Part shown: piece after piece, positions 43,923 through 51,815 of the stretch
How positions within the stretch are numbered: position 1 is the stretch's first letter
Layout: the number at the start of each line of letters is the position of its first letter
Origin: Bacteroidales bacterium
GTDB lineage: Bacteria > Bacteroidota > Bacteroidia > Bacteroidales > VadinHA17
Length of the DNA: 61,699 bases
Assembly: GCA_011620595.1 (NCBI GenBank)
Contig: WOYX01000004.1
Coordinates: 1 to 61,699 of the forward strand
Reading direction: 5' to 3'
Program-made: the position numbers and the translations under genes
Notes under the pieces: model-generated
Told to the model about the DNA's origin: nothing
The model's input: only the letters and a program-made list of their open reading frames with translations
Databases searched by the model: none

Positions 43923-45049
43923 TTGCTATATTTTGTTTCAATAACGCTTCTGAAGAACTCTTGTTCTTTAAGTTTCTCTTTTTCCCAGTTCATCTCAATG
44001 CGGGCTCTCCCGGACTTCTCCTTTAGTGCCGACAGCAGTGAACGGTCATCCCTCAGCCTCACCAGCGCCTCCGCGATGGCCTCCGGAGATAATTCTTCAA
44101 GCACCACTCCGCAACCATACTGTCTGATCACTGCCGATACCTCAGGCAGAGGCGAGACAATGGCGGGGATTCCGGCTGCAATATAATCAAACAGCTTGTT
44201 AGGCAGACTGTAGCGCTGGTTCGTGCAGGTATCTGCATCCAGGCTGAGTCCGGCATCGCAGCCGAGAGTGTATCTCATCATCTCCTCCCAAGGCATCACG
44301 GGGAGAAAGATAATCCTGCCGGCTGCAGGGCTGTCAAGTGCTCGCTGCCGTATCTTCCTTATGATATCTCCCGATCCGGAGATAAGCAGCCGTACTCCCT
44401 CAACCAGTGCCATTGCATCTATCAGTTCTTCTGCTCCCCTGCCCTCATTGATGCCTGAACCCTGGTATACAACCAGCAATTCATCCTCCCCCACAGAGTG
44501 CATACTCCTGTCGTGCGGCACAAGATGAGCCAGGGAGGGAGCCACATTCCTGATGACAACAGGATTTGCACCGTATACGCTGCGGTAGAGCTCCGCGATG
44601 GAGTTGCTCACAGTGATCATATGTTTTACCTGAGGTACGGTCCTTCTCTCGGCCGCCTGCCAGAGTCTGTGCCGAATCCTTTTCTCAACAAGCCCGTGCT
44701 GGCCGGTAAAGTACTCATGCGCATCATAGACAAGCTTCTTCCTGAACAGGCGTGACACGGCATAACAGGGAACGAGAGTGTCAAGATCATTTGAGACGCA
44801 CAGGTCGAAGCGCCTGACCAGCAGGTGAATCAAAAGCATAAAATTGAAAGTGAAGTACATGCACGGTCCTTTCCTGAAGGGCACCCTGATACGGAACACC
44901 TCTATGCCGCGAAGAACACATGGAAGAGATTTGTATCTCATTCTTCCCAAAACCGTCACCTCACAACCCATCTCAGCCAGCAGGGAGGCCTGCTTCTGCA
45001 CTCTCATGTCAGTAGCAAGGTCACTGATAACTGCAATCAAAACCTTCAT
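43919..45049 (-). CDS. Glycosyltransferase family 4
   Basis: 376 residues of GT-B fold. The N-terminal domain has the ISDLATDMRVQKQASLLAEMGCEVTV acceptor-side pattern (split here across residues 9-34), the middle has VYDAHEYFTG, and the C-terminal domain has VIRNVAP and DAGLSLDADTCTNQRYSLPNKLFDYIAAG in place of the usual E-x7-E motif. It is divergent from another glycosyltransferase gene 104 bp away, and its end overlaps the DUF6132 gene. The sugar and acceptor are unknown. Confidence 0.85.
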   Translation of the reverse strand: MKVLIAVISDLATDMRVQKQASLLAEMGCEVTVLGRMRYKSLPCVLRGIEVFRIRVPFRKGPCMYFTFNFMLLIHLLVRRFDLCVSNDLDTLVPCYAVSRLFRKKLVYDAHEYFTGQHGLVEKRIRHRLWQAAERRTVPQVKHMITVSNSIAELYRSVYGANPVVIRNVAPSLAHLVPHDRSMHSVGEDELLVVYQGSGINEGRGAEELIDAMALVEGVRLLISGSGDIIRKIRQRALDSPAAGRIIFLPVMPWEEMMRYTLGCDAGLSLDADTCTNQRYSLPNKLFDYIAAGIPAIVSPLPEVSAVIRQYGCGVVLEELSPEAIAEALVRLRDDRSLLSALKEKSGRARIEMNWEKEKLKEQEFFRSVIETKYSK

Positions 45050-45125
45050 GGATACCCTCTTCAGCCAGGGAAGTCAGTCACTCTCCCATGCTATGCGGGA
45101 TGAAAGATACAAAAGATTTTTTAGC

Positions 45126-45133
45126 TATGTTTG
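45126..45133 (+). promoter_or_regulatory. -7 box that fixes the start of the next gene
   Basis: TATGTTTG fits TAnnTTTG. It lies 20 bp before the ATG at 45154 and inside two upstream candidate starts (45088 and 45127), which argues for the shorter protein. Confidence 0.5.
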
Positions 45134-45153
45134 TGAACTGGTTATCTGCATTT

Positions 45154-46302
45154 ATGACCCGCACCTATTACAACAAAATAATACACCTTGTAAGTTTTAA
45201 CATTCCCTACCCGCCTGACTACGGCGGCGTGATGGATGTCTTTTACAAGATTGAAGCCCTGAAGAAGCAGGGGATCGGCATTATTCTCCACAGCTTCAGT
45301 TACGGCCGGGGCCGTTCGAGGACGCTGGAGCGCGAGTGCCTCAGGGTTTATTACTACCGCCGTGACCTGAACCTGTTTCATCTGTTTCGCAAAGACCCAT
45401 TCATAGTACTCTCCCGCAGCAACAGTTCTCTGCTCACAAATCTGCTCTCCGACACCAACCCCATCATATTTGAAGGGCTGCATACCACCCGTTTCCTCAA
45501 TCATCCGGCCCTCGAGGGCCGGATGAAGATGGTCAGGACACACAATATTGAACATATCTATTACAGCAACCTGGCTGCCAATGAGAAGAATCCCTTTCGC
45601 AATCTCTTCTTCCGCCGGGAGGCAGATAAGCTGGAGAGATATGAACCTGTTCTTTCAGGCGCCTCCCTGTTGCTGACAATCTCTCCCGGCGACACGGAGT
45701 ATTTTCAATCGAGGTATGGCAAAACCCTTTTCGTGGGGCCATTTCATCCCGGCAATGGATGTGAGGCAGCCGGAGGAAAAGGTGATTTCGTGCTGCTGCA
45801 CGGAGACTTCTCAACTGCCGAAAACGATGCGGGAGCGTTGTACCTGCTCAGGGAAATGGCCCCACGACTAAGGCACAAAATAGTTGTCGCCGGGAAAAGA
45901 CCGTCGGAAGAGATGACCCGAATCGCCTCCAGGCTCCCCAATGTGAGAATGGTTCCCAATCCTTCACAGGCGCAGATGAATGAGCTGTTGGCAAATGCTC
46001 AGGTCTGCCTGCTTAACGCCTCGCAACCTTCGGGTATGAAGCTGAAGCTGATAAATGCTCTCTGTTCAGGCCGTCATGTGGTTGCATCACCGGCAGTGGT
46101 GACAGGAAGCGGACTGGGAAGCCTCTGCAGCACAGCCTCCTATCCGGATGATTGGGTTACGCTTACGGAAAAACTCATGAATGAGGAATTTACATCTGAG
46201 ATGAGGGAAGTGAGAAACCGTGTTCTGGCCAATGTGGCAGATAACAGGACAAATGCAATAAGGATTATAGAAGCTGTCAATCACTACGGCCGCAGAGTCT
46301 GA
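45154..46302 (+). CDS. Glycosyltransferase, GT4-like
   Basis: About 382 residues with a GT-B layout. The N-terminus after the chosen start has IIHLVSFNIPYPPDYGGVMD, a glycine-rich acceptor loop typical of GT4 enzymes. RTHNIEHIYY and a VVAGKRPSEEM segment follow, and the donor domain ends with SGMKLKLINALCSGRHVVAS. It lacks the full E-x7-E motif. The ATG at 45154 is chosen because a -7 box lies 20 bp upstream. It is convergent with mltG, 12 bp apart. With its divergent neighbour it may work on the same surface glycan. Confidence 0.82.
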   Translation: MTRTYYNKIIHLVSFNIPYPPDYGGVMDVFYKIEALKKQGIGIILHSFSYGRGRSRTLERECLRVYYYRRDLNLFHLFRKDPFIVLSRSNSSLLTNLLSDTNPIIFEGLHTTRFLNHPALEGRMKMVRTHNIEHIYYSNLAANEKNPFRNLFFRREADKLERYEPVLSGASLLLTISPGDTEYFQSRYGKTLFVGPFHPGNGCEAAGGKGDFVLLHGDFSTAENDAGALYLLREMAPRLRHKIVVAGKRPSEEMTRIASRLPNVRMVPNPSQAQMNELLANAQVCLLNASQPSGMKLKLINALCSGRHVVASPAVVTGSGLGSLCSTASYPDDWVTLTEKLMNEEFTSEMREVRNRVLANVADNRTNAIRIIEAVNHYGRRV

Positions 46303-46314
46303 CACACCTTTTTT

Positions 46315-47340
46315 CTACCGGTAAATCTTCCTCCTGTTAAGCTCACGCCGGTAAGCGGCAGCATAGCTGTTATGTTCAGCCAGGGTTCGCGAGAAATGAT
46401 GATAGCCCGATCCGTCAGGTTTGGCAACAAAATAGAGATAGTCATGCTTTTCAGCATTAAGCACTGCCTCCAGTCCTGACCGTGACGGACAGCGTATCGG
46501 TCCCGGGGGCAATCCCTTGAATTTATAAGTATTGTAGGGAGAATCAACCTCGAGGTGGCGGTTAAGTATGCGCCTCAGCGTGAAGTCATTGACGGCATAT
46601 TTCACCGTGGGGTCAGCCTGCAGGGGTATGCCCAGTCGCAGCCTGTTAAGGTAAACGCCTGCTATGCGCGGTTTCTCGTCTGCCCGTGATGCCTCTTCAT
46701 CGACGATGGAGGCCAGCACCGACACCTCCGCAGGGGTAAGGCCGGCAGATTCTGCCTTTGCCATCCTTTCACGGTTCCAGAATGTTTTGTATTCCTTAAG
46801 CATGCGCCGGTAGAAACCCATGGCATCAATTGACCACCATAGTTCATATGTGTCGGGAATGAAGAGCGAAATGACCGTCTCCCTGCTGAAACCATCAGCT
46901 GAATAGTTGCTCTCATCGGCAAGGAAAGCTGCCAGGGAGGCAGAGTCTGCCTCTATCTGCCCTCCCACCTTGCCGGCAAGCTCTTCCAGGGTGCGGATGT
47001 TGTTGAAGGTGACGCTCACAGGGGACTGTCGTCCTGAAGTGAGCATATTCAGAAGCTCGTTGCTGTTCATTCCCGGTTCTATCACGTATGATCCCGGCCT
47101 TACCGTGCGGCCTGAAGATTTAAGTCCGGAGGTTATTGCCAGCCTGCGTTCACTTCGCAAGATATCCTTCTCGCTCAGTATAGCTCTGAGATCATCTCCC
47201 GAGGAGCCGGTAGGTATATTGATTCTCACTGCCTCTTCCGGCTTCACATTATCAGTAAAAGCCACACGCCATACAAAAATCAACGCAGCAATGGCGAGGG
47301 CTGCAATAATCAGGGAGAGTGTCAGTACTATTTTTTTCAT
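46315..47340 (-). CDS. mltG: Endolytic murein transglycosylase
   Basis: Terminates peptidoglycan glycan-strand growth. 341 residues: one N-terminal transmembrane helix (about 5-25), a LysM-like region (about 35-105), and the YceG domain with catalytic Glu216 in LASIVDEEASRADEK. FIPDTYELWW and NTYKFKGLPPGPI are further family motifs. The ATG at 47340 is chosen because it gives MKKIVLTLSLII, a proper signal anchor; an in-frame start at 47367 adds nine residues and overlaps the cls gene. It follows cls by 10 bp in the same direction, linking wall and lipid synthesis. Confidence 0.93.
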   Translation of the reverse strand: MKKIVLTLSLIIAALAIAALIFVWRVAFTDNVKPEEAVRINIPTGSSGDDLRAILSEKDILRSERRLAITSGLKSSGRTVRPGSYVIEPGMNSNELLNMLTSGRQSPVSVTFNNIRTLEELAGKVGGQIEADSASLAAFLADESNYSADGFSRETVISLFIPDTYELWWSIDAMGFYRRMLKEYKTFWNRERMAKAESAGLTPAEVSVLASIVDEEASRADEKPRIAGVYLNRLRLGIPLQADPTVKYAVNDFTLRRILNRHLEVDSPYNTYKFKGLPPGPIRCPSRSGLEAVLNAEKHDYLYFVAKPDGSGYHHFSRTLAEHNSYAAAYRRELNRRKIYR

Positions 47341-47350
47341 TCTCTTTCCG

Positions 47351-48817
47351 TCAGTAGAGCGGACCAAAGATTCGCGCCAGCGATTCCTTGTACCTCTCTG
47401 TCCTTTTCCTGTTTACCCATTCACTCAGTATTACCTCACTGCAGTGCTTCAGGTCCTCAGCGAAGAGAGCCCCGAGCCTGGCACCAAAATTATCGTCATA
47501 AATCAGCGCCGTCACTTCAAAATCAAGGTCGAAACTGCGGACATCAACATTGGGTGAGCCTACTGATGAAAAAACGTTGTCAACCAGCAGATATTTCGAG
47601 TGGATGAAACCATTCTCGTAAAGGAATATCCTCACCCCCGCCTCCAGCAGTTCGGTTATATATGAGCGTGTATTCCAGTTTGCGAGTATCGAATCTCCAG
47701 ACCTCGGAAAGATCATCCTCACGTCAACACCGCTGAGCCCTGCCGTTTTAAGGGCAGTAAGGATGCTTTCGTCAGGACTGAAATATGGCGAGGTCAGATA
47801 TATTGATGACTTTGCCGTAGAGATGGCTGAGAAGTAGACCTGCATAATCGTTGCCCAGTTGGTATCGGGTCCGCTTGAGGCCACCTGTACAAGGCATCGG
47901 TTTCCGGTTCTGGTGACCTGCTCCATGGCGCTGGCGGGGTTCAGCTCCTCTCTGCTGGCAAAGTCCCAGTCGGCGATAAATACCCTGTCAAGGGCAGCCA
48001 CAGATTCCCCCTCGAGCCTCAGATGTGTATCTACCCACGGTCCGAGGCCGGGCAGCCCCCTTATATACTTGTCGGCAATATTAAGTCCTCCTACAAAACC
48101 CACTTTCCCATCCACAACAAGTATCTTGCGGTGATTGCGGTAATTGATCCTGCTTGAGAAACCTGGAAACCGGACCGGCATGTAGGGAAATATCTGTACT
48201 CCTGCAGCCCTCATCTCCTTCAGATACGGTTTGCGCAGGTTCCAGCTTCCCACGTCGTCATAGATAACCCTGACCTTCACTCCCTGGCGCGCCTTGAGTT
48301 TCATGAGTTCGCTAAACTGCATCCCCAGATTGTCGGGCTCAATACGGTAGAACTCAAGGTGAATGAACTCTTTTGCCGATCTTATGGCATCAAGCATCGA
48401 AGCGAAAGTCACACTGCCGTTGACCAGAAGCTCAATCCGGTTGTCGACGGTAAGAAGCGAGTTGTTGTTACGGAGCATGAGATGCATCAGGTGCTCTTTG
48501 GACCTTACAGTCTCACTCTCCTCCGAGAGCATCAGTGGCAACATCACCTCCTGACGTTTTGCACTGGCTTCCAGCCTGGTACTGTCTTCATGACTCTTTC
48601 TGCTGAAAATCTTCTGTTTCCGGTAGTTCCTGCCGAAGACAATGTAAATGAACAGGCCGGCAACAGGTACAAGGAGTATAACAAGAAGCCAGGCAAGCGT
48701 CTTGACAGGGTTCCTGTTTTCAAATACGATCATCAGGCATATGGAAAAGACCGTGATCAGATAGAGAACGGCAAAGACGTTCTTGAGGACCGATACTATG
48801 TTACCTGCCAGAAGCAT
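47351..48817 (-). CDS. cls: Cardiolipin synthase
   Basis: 488-residue membrane phospholipase-D family enzyme that joins two phosphatidylglycerols. Two transmembrane helices lie at the N-terminus (about 8-30 and 36-58), the second followed by FGRNYRKQ. The two HKD motifs are His229-Lys231 (HRKILVVDGKVGFVGG) and His406-Lys408 (HSKYLLVDN). Length and layout match bacterial ClsA. mltG follows 10 bp downstream on the same strand. A terminator for the next gene lies 35 bp upstream of its start. Confidence 0.94.
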   Translation of the reverse strand: MLLAGNIVSVLKNVFAVLYLITVFSICLMIVFENRNPVKTLAWLLVILLVPVAGLFIYIVFGRNYRKQKIFSRKSHEDSTRLEASAKRQEVMLPLMLSEESETVRSKEHLMHLMLRNNNSLLTVDNRIELLVNGSVTFASMLDAIRSAKEFIHLEFYRIEPDNLGMQFSELMKLKARQGVKVRVIYDDVGSWNLRKPYLKEMRAAGVQIFPYMPVRFPGFSSRINYRNHRKILVVDGKVGFVGGLNIADKYIRGLPGLGPWVDTHLRLEGESVAALDRVFIADWDFASREELNPASAMEQVTRTGNRCLVQVASSGPDTNWATIMQVYFSAISTAKSSIYLTSPYFSPDESILTALKTAGLSGVDVRMIFPRSGDSILANWNTRSYITELLEAGVRIFLYENGFIHSKYLLVDNVFSSVGSPNVDVRSFDLDFEVTALIYDDNFGARLGALFAEDLKHCSEVILSEWVNRKRTERYKESLARIFGPLY

Positions 48818-48851
48818 TGCTCCTTACAACCCTTACACCGGTAAATATAAA

Positions 48852-48886
48852 AAAACTCTTCCGCCTCACAGCAGAAGAGTTCTTTT
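48852..48886. terminator. Terminator after the beta-barrel gene
   Basis: AACTCTTC (48854-48861) pairs with GAAGAGTT (48874-48881). A-rich flanks on the left give a T tract on the minus strand, and TCTTTT lies on the right, so it can work both ways. It lies between the start of cls and the 3' end of the beta-barrel gene, which it most likely terminates. Confidence 0.8.
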
Positions 48887-48903
48887 ATCTGGTTTTTTTA
48901 CAC

Positions 48904-49524
48904 TCAGAAAATGAAGCCTACATGCAGAATCAGGGCACCTGTCCTGTCATCTAATTCAAAGGTCTCTCCTCCGATTGTGATCACATCCCCAAACTGATTC
49001 AGATTGCCTTCATAACGTACATCGAGAGTCAGCTTGCGGAAGAGATCCAGTCCGATACCGGCCTGGTAACCGAAAGCTGCACTTTTGTATGTTGCTACGT
49101 CAGCCATGTCTGCAGGCTTGGTAATCAGTATTGAGGCGGCCGGACCGGCATTAAGCCTCACAGGGCCCATCTTAAATCCCAGAAGTAAGGGTATGTTGAG
49201 CTTGGTGAACTTCTGCTCCAGCAGCTCATCAACAGGCTGTCCGTCAACCACTCCTTCATATGTAAGTGTATTTGAAGCTGTGGCGAGAAGAAACTCCGGC
49301 TGCAGGTAAAAACCCGAGAATGAAGCTCTCAGGAAGGCCCCGCCCTGGAAGCCCCACTCGGCTCCTTTTGCGTTCTGGAGAACAACATCCACGTTGGCCT
49401 CCGAGAGATCGAGATTGGTGAAGGTAAAGTCAGTACTTATACCTGCCTTGAGACCAAACTTAACCTGTGAAAAGAGAGGTGCTGCAAGAACAAGAGCAAG
49501 AATAACAACAATGATCTTTTTCAT
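48904..49524 (-). CDS. Outer-membrane beta-barrel protein (PorT-like)
   Basis: 206 residues with a signal peptide (1-19, ending PLFSQ). The mature part has alternating hydrophobic beta-strands (VKFGLKAGISTDF, GAFLRASFSGFYLQPEF, AAFGYQAGIGLDLFRKLTLDVRYEG) and ends with a strand HVGFIF, with terminal Phe as in outer-membrane proteins. This fits the beta-barrel_2/PorT-like class of 8-stranded barrels. The ligand or partner is unknown. It stands alone, followed by a terminator. Confidence 0.87.
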   Translation of the reverse strand: MKKIIVVILALVLAAPLFSQVKFGLKAGISTDFTFTNLDLSEANVDVVLQNAKGAEWGFQGGAFLRASFSGFYLQPEFLLATASNTLTYEGVVDGQPVDELLEQKFTKLNIPLLLGFKMGPVRLNAGPAASILITKPADMADVATYKSAAFGYQAGIGLDLFRKLTLDVRYEGNLNQFGDVITIGGETFELDDRTGALILHVGFIF

Positions 49525-49619
49525 TTTACTCCATTTTTAAGTTAATAGAACAGGTAGTTGTTCTTATAAACGCAAGAAAGGGGCCAAAGGTTGCACGGCA
49601 GAGAAGAAAAGATGGCTGT

Positions 49620-49883
49620 TTACTGCTTTTTTGCCAGTTCCGCGAAGATTACTTTCTTCATTTCGTCAAATTCCTGCCGTTCAAAAAGCCTTGTAAGAAA
49701 GATGATCTCTCCCTCCCTGTTGATGATGACATTGCGGGTGACGCCGGCCTCCTTCTGCGCAACTGTTTTCCGTACAAATATGGGATTTTTTTCCGACTCC
49801 CTGCAAACAACACACGGACAGACCGATTGTTCGTCTTTTCCTGCCCTGCTACCGCTTCTGGCATGATTCTCCGCCCGACGCGG
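49620..49883 (-). pseudogene. C-terminal fragment of a thioredoxin-like (redoxin) protein
   Basis: An 88-codon open frame with no usable start codon near its beginning. From about 49815 downwards it reads as the C-terminal part of a TlpA/redoxin-type protein: EKNPIFVRKTVAQKEAGV is followed by TRNVIINREGEIIFLTRLF and FDEMKKVI, the usual strand-helix ending of that family. A TAG closes the frame at 49884-49886. The part carrying the fold's N-terminal half and redox motif is missing. A CPCVVC run before it may be chance coding. Only about 100 bp lie between it and the zinc-ribbon gene, so the rest has been lost. Confidence 0.55.
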
Positions 49884-49985
49884 CTACTGGCCTGCTCTAC
49901 TCTGCCGCTCAGGTCTCTGGATTAATGCCTGCTTCTTGACGGACGCCCCAACCCCAGGCTAACAGCCATTCCCATACGGTGCCAC

Positions 49986-50384
49986 TCATAGCTCAGGCTC
50001 TTCAGCCTGTTCCCCGCCTGATGCCGGCTCAAGATAGCTGTCTGATTTATGCAGCTCAATGTACTCAGGGCCCTCCTCCCTGAAACCGTATTCAAAACAG
50101 TATGACCAGCGTACTCCCTCAAGAGTCTCCACCAGGTGCGTAAAGAAAGTGAAATTGTAACCCAGGGCAATGAGCGCATCACGGTGAAGCCGCCGGTGCC
50201 CGTCGTCGTATAGGTCGGCCAGCACCCTCCGGTTCCTGCGGAGCTGCGCATGGACATTCCTTACATAGTTGTTCTGGTCACGGTTGAGACGGTTATTAAA
50301 ATTGTTCCGGCACTGGTCAGAACAAAATTTCTTATCAGACCGTCCAAGGAGCCTGGCCCCGCAGTCAAGACATACTCTTTCCAC
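49986..50384 (-). CDS. Zinc-ribbon protein of unknown function
   Basis: 132 residues. The N-terminal zinc ribbon has two CxxC-like knuckles (CLDCGARLLG and FCSDQCRNNF) holding four cysteines. A basic helix (NNRLNRDQNNYVRNVHAQLRRNRRVL) and a C-terminal domain with TFFTHLVETLEGVRW follow, ending in an acidic tail. I recognise it as a Bacteroidota-conserved protein without assigned role; nucleic-acid binding is a guess from the ribbon and the basic helix. It is divergent from ssb, with 196 bp between the starts. Confidence 0.75.
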   Translation of the reverse strand: MERVCLDCGARLLGRSDKKFCSDQCRNNFNNRLNRDQNNYVRNVHAQLRRNRRVLADLYDDGHRRLHRDALIALGYNFTFFTHLVETLEGVRWSYCFEYGFREEGPEYIELHKSDSYLEPASGGEQAEEPEL

Positions 50385-50580
50385 AGCAGAATGTTTTGCT
50401 AAAGTTAGAAAAAATTGTCAAAATAAAAATGCATATCACACTGACTTTGATCATCAAAGCCGTTTACAAACGAATAAAAACGATTGCTAAACGGATAGAA
50501 ATGTTTAATAACCGACTCAGTGGCAAGCAAGGGTGCACTTTTGTACCGACAACAAATTAATAACCTCAAAACCAAGAATC

Positions 50581-51051
50581 ATGAATGCATTGAGAAACAA
50601 GGTACAGCTTATCGGACGCCTGGGACAGGATCCGGAACTGAAAACTCTGGAGAGCGGAAAGAAAGTTGCTCACTTCACGCTTGCCACCAGCGGCAGCTAC
50701 AAGAGTGCCGACGGAAGCAAGATTGAGGAGACAACGTGGCACAGCATCGTTGCCTGGAACGGGCTGGCTGAGATATCTTCGAAATTCCTCAGGAAGGGCA
50801 GGGAGGTATGTGTTGAGGGACGCATTACCTACCGTACCTATACTGACAAGAACGGAATGCAGAGGAGTGTTACCGAGATTGTAGCCTCCGATATGGTTTT
50901 ACTCAGCTCGAGGACAAAGGCAGGGGATTTTCCCGAAACCGACAGTCCGGATCTCTCATCAGGATTCTCTGACACGTCAGTTGACCTGACAGCGGCAGGA
51001 GAAGCAGCCGTGCGTAACGGAAAGACAAAGAGCAAGGTGCAGGTCGATTAG
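50581..51051 (+). CDS. ssb: Single-stranded DNA-binding protein
   Basis: 156 residues with an OB fold: it starts MNALRNKVQLIGRLGQDPELK and has TTWHSIVAWNGLAE and a VCVEGRITYRTYTDKNG loop. The C-terminal tail is short and lacks the typical acidic DDxPF end; it finishes KSKVQVD. This form is common in Bacteroidota as a second, variant SSB. The ATG at 50581 is chosen over one 48 bp upstream, because the protein then starts at the OB fold. CACTTTTG near 50536-50543 is a weak -7-like element. Confidence 0.9.
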   Translation: MNALRNKVQLIGRLGQDPELKTLESGKKVAHFTLATSGSYKSADGSKIEETTWHSIVAWNGLAEISSKFLRKGREVCVEGRITYRTYTDKNGMQRSVTEIVASDMVLLSSRTKAGDFPETDSPDLSSGFSDTSVDLTAAGEAAVRNGKTKSKVQVD

Positions 51052-51093
51052 GCCGGGAGGAGGAGCAGTGGTGGATGGCACCTGTCTCGCTGG

Positions 51094-51120
51094 CAGGCCC
51101 CGGCGAAGTGCCGGGGCCTG
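51094..51120. terminator. Perfect hairpin between convergent genes
   Basis: CAGGCCCCGGC (51094-51104) and GCCGGGGCCTG (51110-51120) form an 11-bp stem with a GAAGT loop. No T tract follows, so its role as terminator is likely but not certain. It lies between ssb and iorB. Confidence 0.6.
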
Positions 51121-51133
51121 ATCCGGCATTCTG

Positions 51134-51712
51134 CTATCTGGTGGCGGCAGCCTTTCTGCCTTCCCTGAGAGCCTGGATATTCAGATATACAATCTCCCTG
51201 CCCTTACGATTGAACAGCTGCTGCACGGCACGTTCCAATATCTCAAAGGGCATAGGTATAAAGGATGAAGCCGCTCCCAGTATCACCATGTTGCCCGATC
51301 TTGGTGATCCAAGCTCCCTGGCTATGCTGTCGGCATCAAGAACGACAGTATTACCGGTATCCTCAAGGGCAGCCATCAGCTCGGCACTGTCAGGATAATC
51401 GGTTATGTTTACATACGGGACGGAATTGGTGATCACCCACCCTTCAGACGACAGCCAGGGAAGATATCGCAGTGCCTCCATTGGCTCAACACTGATGATC
51501 AGGTCAGCAGCGCCGTGCGGTATGAGATCAGAATGGATTTCGCTGTCCGAGATCCTGAGGTGCGACTGCACATCGCCGCCCCTCTGGCTCATGCCGTGTA
51601 CTTCTGACTGCTTCAGAAAGAGACCCTCCTCAACGGCTGCCAGACCTATCGTGGCGGCAATGGAGAGGATACCCTGCCCTCCCACTCCTGCAAGTATGAT
51701 ATCACATTTCAT
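51134..51712 (-). CDS. iorB: Indolepyruvate:ferredoxin oxidoreductase, beta subunit
   Basis: 192 residues of the POR gamma-type domain. It starts CDIILAGVGGQGILSIAATIG, has VHGMSQRGGDVQSHLRI and later ISVEPMEALRYLPWL, all family motifs. Together with IorA it oxidises aryl pyruvates from Trp, Phe and Tyr to the acyl-CoA and reduces ferredoxin. It is the second gene of the unit; iorA ends 103 bp upstream, a longer gap than usual that holds an inverted repeat. Confidence 0.93.
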   Translation of the reverse strand: MKCDIILAGVGGQGILSIAATIGLAAVEEGLFLKQSEVHGMSQRGGDVQSHLRISDSEIHSDLIPHGAADLIISVEPMEALRYLPWLSSEGWVITNSVPYVNITDYPDSAELMAALEDTGNTVVLDADSIARELGSPRSGNMVILGAASSFIPMPFEILERAVQQLFNRKGREIVYLNIQALREGRKAAATR

Positions 51713-51747
51713 TAGTTTATTTTACTTATATTTTATTGGTCTAATGG

Positions 51748-51803
51748 AACTTGCATGAAATATTACAGTCATATCCGTTTGTGAGTTGCTGCTCATGCAA
51801 GTT
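51748..51803. repeat. Inverted repeat between iorA and iorB
   Basis: AACTTGCATGA (51748-51758) and its exact complement TCATGCAAGTT (51793-51803) are separated by 34 nt. In the mRNA an 11-bp stem could form in the 103-nt spacer. It may set the relative level of the two subunits, or act as an RNA processing signal. Confidence 0.5.
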
Positions 51804-51815
51804 TCATGTTGTCAC

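Noticed and set aside
49658-49864. 68-codon open frame on the minus strand with an ATG
   Set aside because: It is out of frame with the redoxin-like C-terminus at the same place and has an Arg/Ser-rich, random composition.
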